A DNA stretch of 41,916 nucleotides from Tychonema sp. LEGE 07203 (lineage in GTDB: Bacteria; Cyanobacteriota; Cyanobacteriia; Cyanobacteriales; Microcoleaceae): positions 1-41,916 of the forward strand of contig NZ_JADEXD010000043.1 in NCBI RefSeq assembly GCF_015207285.1. The letters run 5' to 3'. Shown here piece by piece: positions 31,568 through 40,168 of this stretch. The notes below the pieces were generated by a model. That model was given only the letters and a program-made list of their open reading frames with translations, did no database searches and was not told the origin of the DNA. Position numbers and translations under genes: made by a program. Numbering within the stretch: position 1 is the first letter of the stretch; each line of letters starts with the position of its first letter.

Positions 31568-34120
31568 TTACCTCGGAGCAAAAACAGCACTGGGGTAAGC
31601 AATCCGCTTGTGATTGAACTGTTCCCAAACCCGCACAAAAAGCTCCGCAATTAAAGACATATCCTCCCGCGTCAAACCCGAATCTAACAACTGATTGTCC
31701 TGCCAGCGAGCTCGCAAAATCTTATTAACCATATTCAAAGCTTCGTCGTGAGTGGCATCTTTGAGCGATCGCAGCGCGGCCTCGCAAGAATCCGCCAGCA
31801 TCAAAATCCCAGTTTCCCGCGACTGCGGAATCGGCCCTGCGTAGCGAAAATCCTTCTCCCTTACTTCTCGACTTTCGATTGCTAACTTTGAATTATCCGC
31901 ACCTACCAAAGCCATCTTTAAATCTTGTGGTTCTTTGGCTGCAATTTGCTGTGCTTGGTGGTAGAAATAAGCAATTAACATTGTACCTTGGTGTTCGGGA
32001 ATAAACGCCTGAATCGCCTTCGGCAATCGATGCTTGCGCGCCATCACCAACCCCTCGCTAACGTGCTTTTTAATCATCTCGGCACTCGCCCAAGGATCAT
32101 TCATTACATCGTGTTTGTTGCCGCCGCCCATTTGATTTTCGCAAAATCCGAGCGGGTCGTGCATTTTTCCAATATCGTGGTATAATGTCCCAGTCCTGAC
32201 CAGCTCAACATTGCAGCCGAGTTCTCGGGCAGCAGCCTCGGCCAAACTAGCCACGAACAGCGTGTGTTGAAAAGTCCCCGGAGCTTCGGCTGCCAACCTC
32301 TTCAACAGCGGGCGGTTGGGATTGGCAAGTTCCGCCAGCCGGATCGGGGTAATCAAGTCAAAAACGTGTTCTAAATAAGGGCTGATGCCGATCGCCACAA
32401 TGCTCCAAGCCAAACCGGCCAAACTTTGCGCGCCCACCGTACCGAGAACGAGGTACCAAATCGCACCGGCAGCCGCACTGGCAATCAAAGTCCCCACCAG
32501 ATAAACCGAACCCTGAGTCAAGGCGACAGCCACGCCCAAGAGAGCCAACTCCTCGCGCGATCGCAGCCGCCCGGCCATAAAAGCGCCCAGCAATCCCCCC
32601 GCCGCACTGGCGGCCAAATGAATCAACTCTACATTCAAGCCAATCGGTAGCAGCGCCGACAGCAGCCCCACCACAGTCACTCCCACGGCCGAACCGTAGA
32701 AGCCGCCTGCTAAAATGCCGATCGCGGGCAAACTCGTCCAAGGCAGCCCCAAACTCACCAGCACCGGCGCGCTCAAAGTCAGCAGCAGCAATAGCAAATG
32801 ATCTCTGCGGCGCAACCGGTAGTGCCTTTCTACCAGCAGCACGATCGCAATTGCCCCCGCTACCAAGCAGACAAACCCCGCCAGCCCCAGGCAATTCACC
32901 CCCCGCCGGCTCAAACCAAAATAGTCCAGCAACACGAAATCTTGCTGCGAGATTTCTTTTCCTTCTGTAACAATAATATCGCCCTGCTTGACGGCGATCG
33001 TCACCGGTTTCACCTTTTGCGCCGCCAATTCAGCTAGCTGTTTGGTTGCTTCGGGATCTTTTACCAGATTTGGCTGCAAAATCGCACTTAAACCTTCAAC
33101 TGCCAAAGCTTGCGACTCTAAAGGCACTTCATCTGCTATTTGCAGCTTCACAGCTTCTTTCAACATCTCTTTTGGCAACCCCGGCGGGATACCTTGAGCC
33201 AGCATCATTTTTGCCACCCGACTCATACCTGTTTGGGTTTGCTGCCAAGCTGCATCCGACAAATCAAACAGCGAAGTATCGTAAATCTGTCGGAGTCCGG
33301 AAACCGACGGTTTTTCCAGCGCCTCCACAGCATTGAGATAGCGCCTGCGGGCAGAGGAAATACTGTCTGTCAGGCTTTTGAACTCTGATGCTGAGACCGA
33401 TCGGCTGTAAGCTTGCAGTTGAGCCTGAGCCTGCTGCTTAGACTTGCTATCTGTCGGCGCAGCACTGGCGGGGGAATCCAAATTCAACTTAAGAGAAGTT
33501 GAGCTGCTGTCCCCCACCCCGGCCAAAATCGATCGCCACTCCCACTCCGGACAGCCCCGCAAGTAAACCTGAGCCTGCGTTGACAGCGCCGAGGTAGCGG
33601 CAAACGGAAACTCGCCTACCTCCCGCCGCAGTTCGGTTCCCTGCTGCCAAAATTGTTGCATTTCTCGGTCGATTTGTCCCTCGACGGCTCGATCGATCGT
33701 TAATATCGCTACAGCGCCAATCCGCGCTGACGCACGCTGTTCTTCAGTAGTTTTGCGATCGGGGATACTAGCGCTAGCAGGAGCCTTAATCGTCTGAGGA
33801 GCTTTCGTCCCCACATCCAGTTTCGGCTGGTTGTAGAAACGGTGGCCCAGAGTGCTGCTGAGGGAAACTACCGCTACCAGCGCCAAAATCGGGGAACGAG
33901 CTTGATTTTTGAGGCTTGATTTTGAGGTTTTACTTTTAAATTTAATACAAGTTTCGGGCAGATCCCGCGTAGGGGGCAAAAAACGGCTTAGGAGAGCTTG
34001 ACCGGGGCGATCGGGATTTGCTTTGCTGCCGCCATTTCGCACTTTCGCAATCTGTTGGCGCAGTGAGCGCGCAGCCCCTAGCTGCTCAATCTGCCGCATC
34101 AATGAGGAGATCGTATTCAT
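31568..34120 (-). CDS. 7TM-HD phosphodiesterase, PgpH-like
   Basis: This 850-residue membrane protein follows the PgpH layout: a cytoplasmic N-terminus, one helix (~77-93), a ~300-residue extracytoplasmic 7TMR-HDED domain (~95-405), about seven helices (~408-590), and a cytoplasmic HD domain. HD-site residues are present: His619 (TFQHT), His648/Asp649 (LYHDIGK), His686, His710 (PEHQGT) and Asp777 (LADSCEAA). PgpH enzymes hydrolyse cyclic di-AMP to pApA, linking it to potassium and osmotic control. In cyanobacteria the family is widespread. The N-terminal ~75 residues are polar and repeat-poor. The ATG at 34120 (MNTISSLMRQ) is the natural start. No cyclase (DisA/CdaA) gene is nearby. Assignment of the nucleotide substrate is by family. 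Confidence 0.9.
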   Translation of the reverse strand: MNTISSLMRQIEQLGAARSLRQQIAKVRNGGSKANPDRPGQALLSRFLPPTRDLPETCIKFKSKTSKSSLKNQARSPILALVAVVSLSSTLGHRFYNQPKLDVGTKAPQTIKAPASASIPDRKTTEEQRASARIGAVAILTIDRAVEGQIDREMQQFWQQGTELRREVGEFPFAATSALSTQAQVYLRGCPEWEWRSILAGVGDSSSTSLKLNLDSPASAAPTDSKSKQQAQAQLQAYSRSVSASEFKSLTDSISSARRRYLNAVEALEKPSVSGLRQIYDTSLFDLSDAAWQQTQTGMSRVAKMMLAQGIPPGLPKEMLKEAVKLQIADEVPLESQALAVEGLSAILQPNLVKDPEATKQLAELAAQKVKPVTIAVKQGDIIVTEGKEISQQDFVLLDYFGLSRRGVNCLGLAGFVCLVAGAIAIVLLVERHYRLRRRDHLLLLLLTLSAPVLVSLGLPWTSLPAIGILAGGFYGSAVGVTVVGLLSALLPIGLNVELIHLAASAAGGLLGAFMAGRLRSREELALLGVAVALTQGSVYLVGTLIASAAAGAIWYLVLGTVGAQSLAGLAWSIVAIGISPYLEHVFDLITPIRLAELANPNRPLLKRLAAEAPGTFQHTLFVASLAEAAARELGCNVELVRTGTLYHDIGKMHDPLGFCENQMGGGNKHDVMNDPWASAEMIKKHVSEGLVMARKHRLPKAIQAFIPEHQGTMLIAYFYHQAQQIAAKEPQDLKMALVGADNSKLAIESREVREKDFRYAGPIPQSRETGILMLADSCEAALRSLKDATHDEALNMVNKILRARWQDNQLLDSGLTREDMSLIAELFVRVWEQFNHKRIAYPSAVFAPR

Positions 34121-34748
34121 TTATGTTGAAGCTATATTCACTGTTATCCAGCAGCCTTGTCAGAAATTCTGACTGTGCATCTCGATCGAGTTTATCCGAA
34201 TTGCCGTGCCTAAATATTTAACCGCCAAGCCTATTTTAACTGACTCTCGCCAGTAGTTGGATTTTCTGACTTAGATTGTCCATCTTTAACAGAAACAGAA
34301 CTCGCGCCCGCCAGGGTCCAAAACCTTGTTTTTCGGTAGATTCCTGGTTTTTTTTGGCACAAGGGAGTCAGATTAATTTTTTTACCTTTTTAATCTTTAA
34401 TTGACGTTTTTTTTCCGCTTTTGCTTTTGATACCATTTTGACAAATTTTTGCTCCCAAAAAGAGTGTTAGGTTTGCTGGGGCGCTGTTTTTGGGATACGA
34501 ACCTGTTAGATTTTCCACCCGCAACATAGATTTTTTTCGGGAGGATCTAGCCCGCCAGCATTTGTAGTGTTCGCAAGCCGTAAAAAATGCTTTTTGCCAG
34601 ACCGGAGATGCTCCATATTTTTCTGATTGTCCGCACCAGATAGATAGAATACTGCTAATATGATTTGCTAACTCCTAATTCCTAATTGTTAACGGCTAAC
34701 TGCTAATTGCCGATCTCTGCTTTCCCCTCCTATTAAAAGCTCAAAACT
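34121..34748. other. 628-bp spacer, no gene seen
   Basis: AT-rich DNA with long T runs (about 34350-34430), likely holding the promoter of the PgpH-type gene near 34130-34300. A degenerate heptamer-like array of CTAATT/CTAACTG units lies at 34666-34710. No coding potential, hairpin or IS end was recognised. Confidence 0.5.
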
Positions 34749-35897
34749 TTATATTTTCCGAGGTCTAATCACATAAGGTGCAGCCACGGCGCGGGCTAGC
34801 GCTGCCGAATCCAAAGCCGCATCAGGATTGTAAACTCCCGCCCACACAGCAAACAAGTTATTTGCTAACTCTACAATTTTTGCATCGCTGCCCGTTCCCC
34901 AGAGCAGGGGTTCTCTACCCTGGGCGAGCCGCCGCGATGCAACCGCAGCCGAAGATAATTGTCGCCATTCTACAGGAATCGCAGCAGCGCCGTTGTAAGC
35001 TCCAGACAAAGCTCCCGTCAAAGCGCAGGTGAGCTGTCCGGATATGCCGCAGCGGGCCGCCCGCACCACTGACAAGCGCAAGTCTTCTGGAGTGTTCAAG
35101 AAGCAGTAGAAAGCTAGGGCAATCGGCAGCAAATTTCCTTGGTTGACAATTGAGTTAGTTTGTGATTTTTTTTCGCCCTCGCCCTGGTTTTTTTGCAAAG
35201 CTGAGGCGCTTTTGCACAGGTGAGTGGTGGCTGTTTCTAAATCGGCTTTCTGTTCTAGTAGTGTTTGCACTTGCAGCAGCAGCTCTGTTGAGGCATTATC
35301 TGTTTTCAGGTAAGCAATTGTTTGTTCGATCGCCGTCGAGGGATCGAGTCTTTGTTTGAGCGATCGGGCGATCGCATATCCGAATGCTAAAATTGCTGTT
35401 TGTAATTCTGACTTGTTTTCTGCAGGCAAAACATCTGTCGCCAGCAGGATTTTTTCTCGCAGTTTGGCTTTGTTTTCGTGAAAAAACACCGCGCAGGGCA
35501 GCGCAGCAAGGGCAGCTTCGCAAGGGTTAAGCACGCTTTGAAATTCCGCGATCGGCCCTGGGTAGATTTCCGACTTGACAAATCCTTCCCAAGTATCCCG
35601 CCAATCTTTTAAATCTAAACCCCTACACCGAATTAAACTTTTAGTCCACGCTACTGCCAGTCTCCCGGATGCGGATGAGTCTGCGCCAGTTAGCATTTGG
35701 CTGTTGGCAGAATGCAACGCCAATGTTGTCCCGCTCAGGGTCAATTGTTGGTGTTTCGTCAGTTGTAAAATCGGCTGCAAATCTGCTAGTTGAGGAGGTA
35801 TACCTAGGAGTTGCCTTTGGTATTGCAAGCCTGTAGAGTCTCCTAAAACTGCCCCCAGTATGGTTCCTTGAAACTTGCTCAACAGGGAATGCCGCAT
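34749..35897 (-). CDS. ADP-ribosylglycohydrolase-like protein, degenerate
   Basis: This 382-residue protein begins with the DraG/ARH signature region (KFQGTILGAVLGDSTGLQYQ, residues 8-27), and has a late GALTGALSGAYNGAAAIP stretch that fits the family's GALAGAxxGxxxIP helix. Active members bind two Mg2+ through a TDDT-type motif and a late DxD. Here the TDDT place appears replaced by ADSSASG (~72-78) and the chain ends in ALARAVAAPYVIRPRKI with no DxD, so catalysis is doubtful. It may be a scaffold or a diverged cyanobacterial family. Cyanobacterial relatives of this type are usually hypothetical. The ATG at 35897 is used; the next gene upstream (aroQ) is 355 bp away. Confidence 0.65.
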   Translation of the reverse strand: MRHSLLSKFQGTILGAVLGDSTGLQYQRQLLGIPPQLADLQPILQLTKHQQLTLSGTTLALHSANSQMLTGADSSASGRLAVAWTKSLIRCRGLDLKDWRDTWEGFVKSEIYPGPIAEFQSVLNPCEAALAALPCAVFFHENKAKLREKILLATDVLPAENKSELQTAILAFGYAIARSLKQRLDPSTAIEQTIAYLKTDNASTELLLQVQTLLEQKADLETATTHLCKSASALQKNQGEGEKKSQTNSIVNQGNLLPIALAFYCFLNTPEDLRLSVVRAARCGISGQLTCALTGALSGAYNGAAAIPVEWRQLSSAAVASRRLAQGREPLLWGTGSDAKIVELANNLFAVWAGVYNPDAALDSAALARAVAAPYVIRPRKI

Positions 35898-36252
35898 TTG
35901 AATTCAACTCAAGTTGTTAGTAATTGGTAATTGGTCATCGGGAATTGGTCATCGGGAATTGGTCATCGGTGATTTTTTTTGCTTGGTTATTATAGCGGTT
36001 CTCATCTCAAGCGTTGTAAGGTATGCCGTATACCCTATGCCCTATGCCATACACTCTATGCCCAGCGGCACCTCATAATATGAGAACTCGAAATGTTATA
36101 CATGGAATATGCTGTACGATCGGCACTGCAACTGGAATTGATCTTACCCATTATCCCGTTCTTGTGGTTGTTTTGAATTTAACCCAAACATATAAGGGCT
36201 GGTTTTCCATCTAAAACCTGCCCTCATCCGATCGCCAAAATCGGTGAATTTT
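35898..36252. other. 355-bp spacer with 14-mer and 7-mer arrays
   Basis: No gene is supported. It holds a 14-base array (GGAATTGGTCATCG, 35921-35970), ATTATAGCGGTTCTCA (also near 27451), a CCCTATG heptamer-like array (36021-36062), TGCAACTGGAATTGAT (36127-36142, nearly identical to 15595-15610), and the GGGCTGGTTTT/AAAACCTGCCC hairpin (36196-36223), a plausible terminator of aroQ. Confidence 0.6.
36196..36223 (-). terminator. GGGCTGGTTTT hairpin downstream of aroQ
   Basis: GGGCTGGTTTT and AAAACCTGCCC form a stem with one T/T mismatch and a 6-base loop. It lies about 30 bp past the stop of aroQ on the minus strand and belongs to the same sequence family as the GGGCGGGTTT hairpins listed elsewhere. 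Confidence 0.5.
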
Positions 36253-36693
36253 TTAATTTTTAATCAAGTGACTAACTAGAGCTTGCAGCCCCAGCAGATA
36301 ACTTTCTGAACCAAAACCGCTGATTTGCCCGATCGCCACTGCTGCGATATAGGAGTGGTGCCGAAAAGCTTCCCGCCGATAGATATTGCTCAAATGGACT
36401 TCCACAGCAGGGATACTAACTGCGGCGATCGCGTCTCTAATTGCCACACTCGTATGAGTATAAGCTCCAGCATTAATCAATAACCCTTGCTGCTGCCCTA
36501 ACATCGAGTGAATTGCATCCACCAATACCCCTTCATGATTCGACTGCTGAATTGAGACTTTCACCTGGAGGGCTTGCGCTTCTCGTTCTAGCAACTCGTT
36601 GATATCGTTTAAAGTTGCAGAACCATAAACTCCAGGTTCTCGCTGACCCAACAGATTCAGATTAGGCCCGTGAAGTACCAGGATATTTAACAA
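36253..36693 (-). CDS. aroQ: type II 3-dehydroquinate dehydratase
   Basis: This 146-residue enzyme dehydrates 3-dehydroquinate to 3-dehydroshikimate in the shikimate pathway. The family signature [20 protein letters not shown] (residues 4-23) includes the catalytic Tyr23; QSNHEG (~50-55), [10 protein letters not shown] (~73-82) and EVHLSN (His100) complete the active site. The length is typical. The start is TTG at 36693, since no ATG or GTG precedes the conserved N-terminus. A 45-residue protein gene lies 81 bp upstream on the same strand and may be co-transcribed. Confidence 0.95.
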   Translation of the reverse strand: MLNILVLHGPNLNLLGQREPGVYGSATLNDINELLEREAQALQVKVSIQQSNHEGVLVDAIHSMLGQQQGLLINAGAYTHTSVAIRDAIAAVSIPAVEVHLSNIYRREAFRHHSYIAAVAIGQISGFGSESYLLGLQALVSHLIKN

Positions 36694-36774
36694 TTTTTTA
36701 AATTCCAGCGCAATAAAAATCTAAGTTTTGACTGGGATTTTATCACCAGCATCAAACCTCAAATCCCGTCTCAA

Positions 36775-36912
36775 CTATCGGCGATGCCTCGGTTGGTTCA
36801 CTGGAATAGGAATCGGTTCGAGTTCCGGTTGAGCTTCGGGACTCAGGAGTCCTTCTATCAGCTTGCGAACCCATTCTTCAATTTGTTCCAGCACCTTTTC
36901 AATGTTTTCCAT
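36775..36912 (-). CDS. 45-residue acidic/Pro-rich small protein
   Basis: This short gene encodes a 45-residue protein: an amphipathic helix (MENIEKVLEQIEEWVRKLIE, residues 1-20) followed by a Pro-rich tail (PELEPIPIPVNQPRHRR). GGAG lies 11 bases before the ATG. The regular heptad-like spacing of hydrophobic residues (I4, V7, L8, I11, W14, V15, L18, I19) argues for a real coding sequence. It sits between cinA (upstream, with a terminator at 36978-37015) and aroQ (81 bp downstream), same strand. No family is recognised; it could be a membrane-surface or partner-binding peptide. Confidence 0.6.
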   Translation of the reverse strand: MENIEKVLEQIEEWVRKLIEGLLSPEAQPELEPIPIPVNQPRHRR

Positions 36913-36977
36913 TGAACGGATAGCTCCTTTTTTTATAGTCTAGATTGCTAAACCGACGGCTAAATCTCTGAAAAATA

Positions 36978-37015
36978 AGCAAGCACGACTTTGAAACCAA
37001 AGGTCAAACTTGCTT
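36978..37015 (-). terminator. terminator-like stem after cinA
   Basis: AAGCAAG (36978-36984) pairs with CTTGCTT (37009-37015), and an inner ACTTTG/CAAAGGT arm extends the stem. On the minus strand it is followed by TTATTTTTC. It separates cinA from the 45-residue protein gene. Confidence 0.55.
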
Positions 37016-37171
37016 TCTCGCTTGCTGTTTTGAGCAAAGGAGAGGCTCAGTATATTTGCCAATCAGTCCTATCTTATTATCATAACGAATCTTTACAGAT
37101 AATCAAGAGGTAAAAGGAAGATTGCCAACAATGGGGGATCGCAGAATATTAAATAAAGCTTAAGCTTGCGG

Positions 37172-38464
37172 TTAGCTATTGACAACCGACAAATTATCAG
37201 GTATTTTGTACGTCTTAGCCAACAATAATTTACGCCGGAGCCGATCGAGCGCCGTACAGCTACTGAGATGGCGAATCCAATCGCGGCCTCGGCCATCGCC
37301 AAAGCGGTATTCAAAACTTTCTGTCACGCCGTCGGGGCCGGATAAACCGATATAAACCAGTCCCACAGGTTTAGCCTCTGTACCGCCTCCTGGCCCGGCG
37401 ATGCCTGTAATGCTCAATCCCCAATCGGTATTGAGCCTCGCGCGCGCTCCCGCCGCCATTTGTTTCGCTACTTGCTGGCTGACTGCGCCGAATTCGGCTA
37501 AATCTTGGGGATTAACACCTAATAATGATTCCTTAACCCGATTGTCGTAAGAAATAATCCCGCCCCAAAAATAGCTCGAACTGCCGGGAACAGCAGTCAG
37601 CATCGCCCCTAACCCTCCTCCCGTGCAGGATTCAGCCACACTCAGAGTTTCCCCGGCCAACAGCAGCAATTTGCCTACTGTCGAAGGGAGGGTATCGCTA
37701 TCGGCACCGTAACAGTCTAGGCCTGTAATCTGCTGCAATTGTTGTTCGATCGGCTCAATTAACTTTTTCGCAGCCACTTCCGAGTCAGCGCGGGCAGAAA
37801 TCCGCAATTTGACTTGACCGTGATTGGCGTAGGGAGCGACAGTAGGATTAGTTAAATTCAGAAAAGATTCTACTTTTTCCGCCAGCGCCGACTCAGCAAT
37901 TCCCCAAAATTTCAACGTGCGGCTGAAAATAGTTGCGCTGCACCAACCGCCATTTTTCAGGTAAGGAACGGCGGTTTCTCGCCACATCAAGTGCATTTCC
38001 GCCGGTACGCCGGGAAATGTCATCACTGTCACCTTGGGAATCGGCTGCCAAATAATGCCCGGTGCCGAACCGCTGCGGTTTGGCAGAATGTCAGCCGTTT
38101 CTGGCATTAAAGCTTGTTTCCGGTTGCTGGGACTCATGGTGCGTCCGCGCAGGGCAAATTTTTGTTCGATATCGGCGATAATTTCCGGTTTTTCGATTAA
38201 GGGAACGCCAAAGAAATCGGCGATTGTTTCGACGGTGAGGTCGTCTGGTGTCGGGCCGAGGCCTCCTGTAAAGAGTAAAAGTTGCGATCGGTTGACGGCG
38301 ATTTCTAACACTTGTTTGATGCGTTCTGGATTGTCCCCCACAACTGTTTGATAGTAGTGAGGGATTCCCAGACTCGCTAATTCTTTGGCTAAAAACTGAG
38401 CGTTGCCATTAAGAATATCTCCTAAAAGCAATTCAGTGCCAACACAAATAATTTCAGCAACCAT
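37172..38464 (-). CDS. cinA: CinA-family protein
   Basis: This 430-residue protein joins an N-terminal MoCF-binding-like domain ([20 protein letters not shown], ~4-23; [13 protein letters not shown], ~65-77) to a C-terminal CinA/PncC domain ([20 protein letters not shown], ~279-298; [15 protein letters not shown], ~356-370). PncC-type domains deamidate nicotinamide mononucleotide, and the N-terminal domain can hydrolyse ADP-ribose in some CinA proteins, so a role in pyridine nucleotide salvage is likely; the competence link is historical. Both motif sets look intact. The ATG at 38464 is used. Upstream, a 200-bp spacer made almost wholly of heptamer arrays separates it from the WecA-like gene. 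Confidence 0.92.
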   Translation of the reverse strand: MVAEIICVGTELLLGDILNGNAQFLAKELASLGIPHYYQTVVGDNPERIKQVLEIAVNRSQLLLFTGGLGPTPDDLTVETIADFFGVPLIEKPEIIADIEQKFALRGRTMSPSNRKQALMPETADILPNRSGSAPGIIWQPIPKVTVMTFPGVPAEMHLMWRETAVPYLKNGGWCSATIFSRTLKFWGIAESALAEKVESFLNLTNPTVAPYANHGQVKLRISARADSEVAAKKLIEPIEQQLQQITGLDCYGADSDTLPSTVGKLLLLAGETLSVAESCTGGGLGAMLTAVPGSSSYFWGGIISYDNRVKESLLGVNPQDLAEFGAVSQQVAKQMAAGARARLNTDWGLSITGIAGPGGGTEAKPVGLVYIGLSGPDGVTESFEYRFGDGRGRDWIRHLSSCTALDRLRRKLLLAKTYKIPDNLSVVNS

Positions 38465-38481
38465 TATTGGATTTTAGATTG

Positions 38482-38666
38482 GGGAATTGGGAATTGGGAA
38501 TTGGGAATTGGGAATTGGGAATTGGGAATTGGGAATTGGGCATCGGCCCGCGCAGGGCATTGGGCATTGGTCATTCGTCATTCGTCATTGGTCATTCGTC
38601 ATTCTTACTAACAACTAACAACTGCCAACTGTCAACTAACAACTGTCAACTGTCAACTGTCAACTA
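38482..38666. repeat. three consecutive heptamer arrays (GGGAATT, GTCATTC, CAACTGT)
   Basis: Eight perfect GGGAATT units (38482-38537) are followed by a GGCCCGCGCAGGGC block, then GTCATTC/GTCATTG units (38568-38604) and CAACTGT/CAACTAA units (38608-38666). The last array runs right up to the 3' end of the WecA-like gene. Almost the whole spacer is repetitive with a 7-base period. Confidence 0.9.
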
Positions 38667-39719
38667 TCTTGCGTGCCTCCAAACTTTCCAGCTAGCGTAT
38701 CCCAGCAAACTTGTAGCTCCCATAGCGTAAATTATGCCGCTTGGAACCGAAAAAGCTAGGGCTAAACTTCCTACCCACAGTGTTAGGGCGTAAATAAATA
38801 AAACCGCAAATCGATGGGATACTCCGGCTTCTAGAAGTCGGTGGTGGAGGTGGCGCTTGTCAGCAATAAACGGTGATTTGCCGTTGCGGAGCCGATCGAG
38901 AATCACCGCAGACATATCTAAAATCGGTACAGCTAAAATTAAATATGGCAGCAACACAGAGGTAATAGCCGTAGTTTTAACTAACCCAATTACTCCCACT
39001 CCCGCGAGAGTGAAACCGATAAAATAAGCTCCGCCATCTCCCATAAAGATTTGAGCCGGATTGAAGTTGTAGCGCAGAAATCCCAAAGTGCCGCCAGCTA
39101 ACGCCGCTGCAATTAGGGCTGCTGCGGGTTGGTGCATCGACAGACTGACTATCAGCATCACAACTGCTGCAATGCCGGAAACTCCGGCTGCTAAACCGTC
39201 CAAACCGTCAATCCAGTTGATGGCGTTGGCCATACCGACGAGCCAAATTACGGTAATTGGCAAGCTCAGCCAGCCAAGATCGGTCAGTCCCAAGGATGGA
39301 ACTGTGAGAAACTCAATTTGTACGCCCGCGTACCAAGCGATGCTGGATACGCCAATTTGCATGAGCAAGCGTTTGATGGCTGAGAGCGAAAATAAATCGT
39401 CTGCTAAACCGATGAGGAAGAATCCGAGGCCGCCGAGGGTGACTCCCCAGATTTCGTATTCGTCTTTGCGATCGAGAATTTGTCCGCTAGCATCGAGGAA
39501 GCCTCCTGAGAGCCAGACAAATAACAGAGCAGTCAGAGTGCCGATAAAGATGGACACTCCTCCCAAGCGCACCATCGGGCGCTTGTGGACTTTTCGCTCG
39601 CCTGGCCGATCGACTCGCCCGCTTTTGAGACCAATTTTTTTGACTATTGGCGTACTGTAGAGGACGACGATCGCAGAAACCAGAAAAGCTACTATGTGGT
39701 ACAGATACTGATACGGCAT
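38664..39719 (-). CDS. WecA/TagO-like undecaprenyl-phosphate sugar-1-P transferase
   Basis: This 351-residue polytopic membrane enzyme of the MraY/WecA superfamily moves a sugar-1-phosphate (usually GlcNAc-1-P) from UDP-sugar to undecaprenyl phosphate, the first step of polymer assembly such as O-antigen or exopolysaccharide. Visible motifs: Asp107/Asp108 (ADDLFSL), [11 protein letters not shown] (~169-179), [10 protein letters not shown] (~226-235) and the WecA-type [10 protein letters not shown] (290-299), which separates it from MraY. About ten to eleven membrane segments. No other glycan genes are adjacent. The ATG at 39719 is used; the C-terminal codons overlap the end of a heptamer array (CAACTATCTT...). 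Confidence 0.9.
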   Translation of the reverse strand: MPYQYLYHIVAFLVSAIVVLYSTPIVKKIGLKSGRVDRPGERKVHKRPMVRLGGVSIFIGTLTALLFVWLSGGFLDASGQILDRKDEYEIWGVTLGGLGFFLIGLADDLFSLSAIKRLLMQIGVSSIAWYAGVQIEFLTVPSLGLTDLGWLSLPITVIWLVGMANAINWIDGLDGLAAGVSGIAAVVMLIVSLSMHQPAAALIAAALAGGTLGFLRYNFNPAQIFMGDGGAYFIGFTLAGVGVIGLVKTTAITSVLLPYLILAVPILDMSAVILDRLRNGKSPFIADKRHLHHRLLEAGVSHRFAVLFIYALTLWVGSLALAFSVPSGIIYAMGATSLLGYASWKVWRHAR

Positions 39720-40168
39720 CTGAAATCAATTTTAAATAGTGCGGGGCAATTAGGCTGTCAGGCAGAGTCTACTACATTTCAGATGGCTTATCACAAGGAA
39801 ACATCTTTAAAGTGCGACTGGGGGGTTTGGGAGCCGGAAATTTGTTGGAGTGGAAGTTGCCCGATCGCCAAAAAGTGAGATTTTTAACTTAGTAACTCTC
39901 AAATTAAGATCCTTGGGTATCTATGCTGCGATCGCGAGACTGTCGTTCGACACATCGATCCGAGTGGATTTATCCCTCGAAGCGGGCGGGTAGATCGATA
40001 TCTTTGGCTACCGACAAATATATCGGGTAAAACCCGCCCCGCGCGATCGATAATATGCACGTTAAAACAGGGGGCGATCGCGAATGGTAACTCTCAATCT
40101 TTTCCGGCTCTTTTACCCTTTTACCCGTACACTTCCAACTACAAATTTCCCATTGCCGATCAGGAAAA
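39720..40168. other. 449-bp spacer between the WecA-like gene and glyA
   Basis: No gene is firmly supported. A 31-codon plus-strand frame (39783-39878) with three Cys has no ribosome binding site. At 39982-40042, GCGGGCGGGT and ACCCGCCCCGC form the arms of a hairpin related to 11329-11384; it lies downstream of glyA and may end its transcript. HIP1 octamers occur near 39929 and 40075. Confidence 0.5.
39982..40042. repeat. GGGCGGGT hairpin downstream of glyA
   Basis: GCGGGCGGGT (39982-39991) and AACCCGCCCCGC (40031-40042) are inverted arms; inner CGATAT/ATATCG extends the pairing. It shares GGTAAAACCCGCCCC with the hairpin at 11329-11384. Confidence 0.55.

Noticed and set aside
32358-32894. 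178-codon minus-strand frame inside the PgpH-type gene
   Set aside because: Gly/Arg/Ala-rich shadow of the same-strand PgpH gene in another frame; no start signal.
38482-38666. Possible CRISPR array
   Set aside because: Units are 7 bases, head to tail without spacers; this is a tandem heptamer array. No cas gene is in the window.
39783-39878. 31-codon plus-strand frame with three Cys
   Set aside because: No ribosome binding site and too short to judge.
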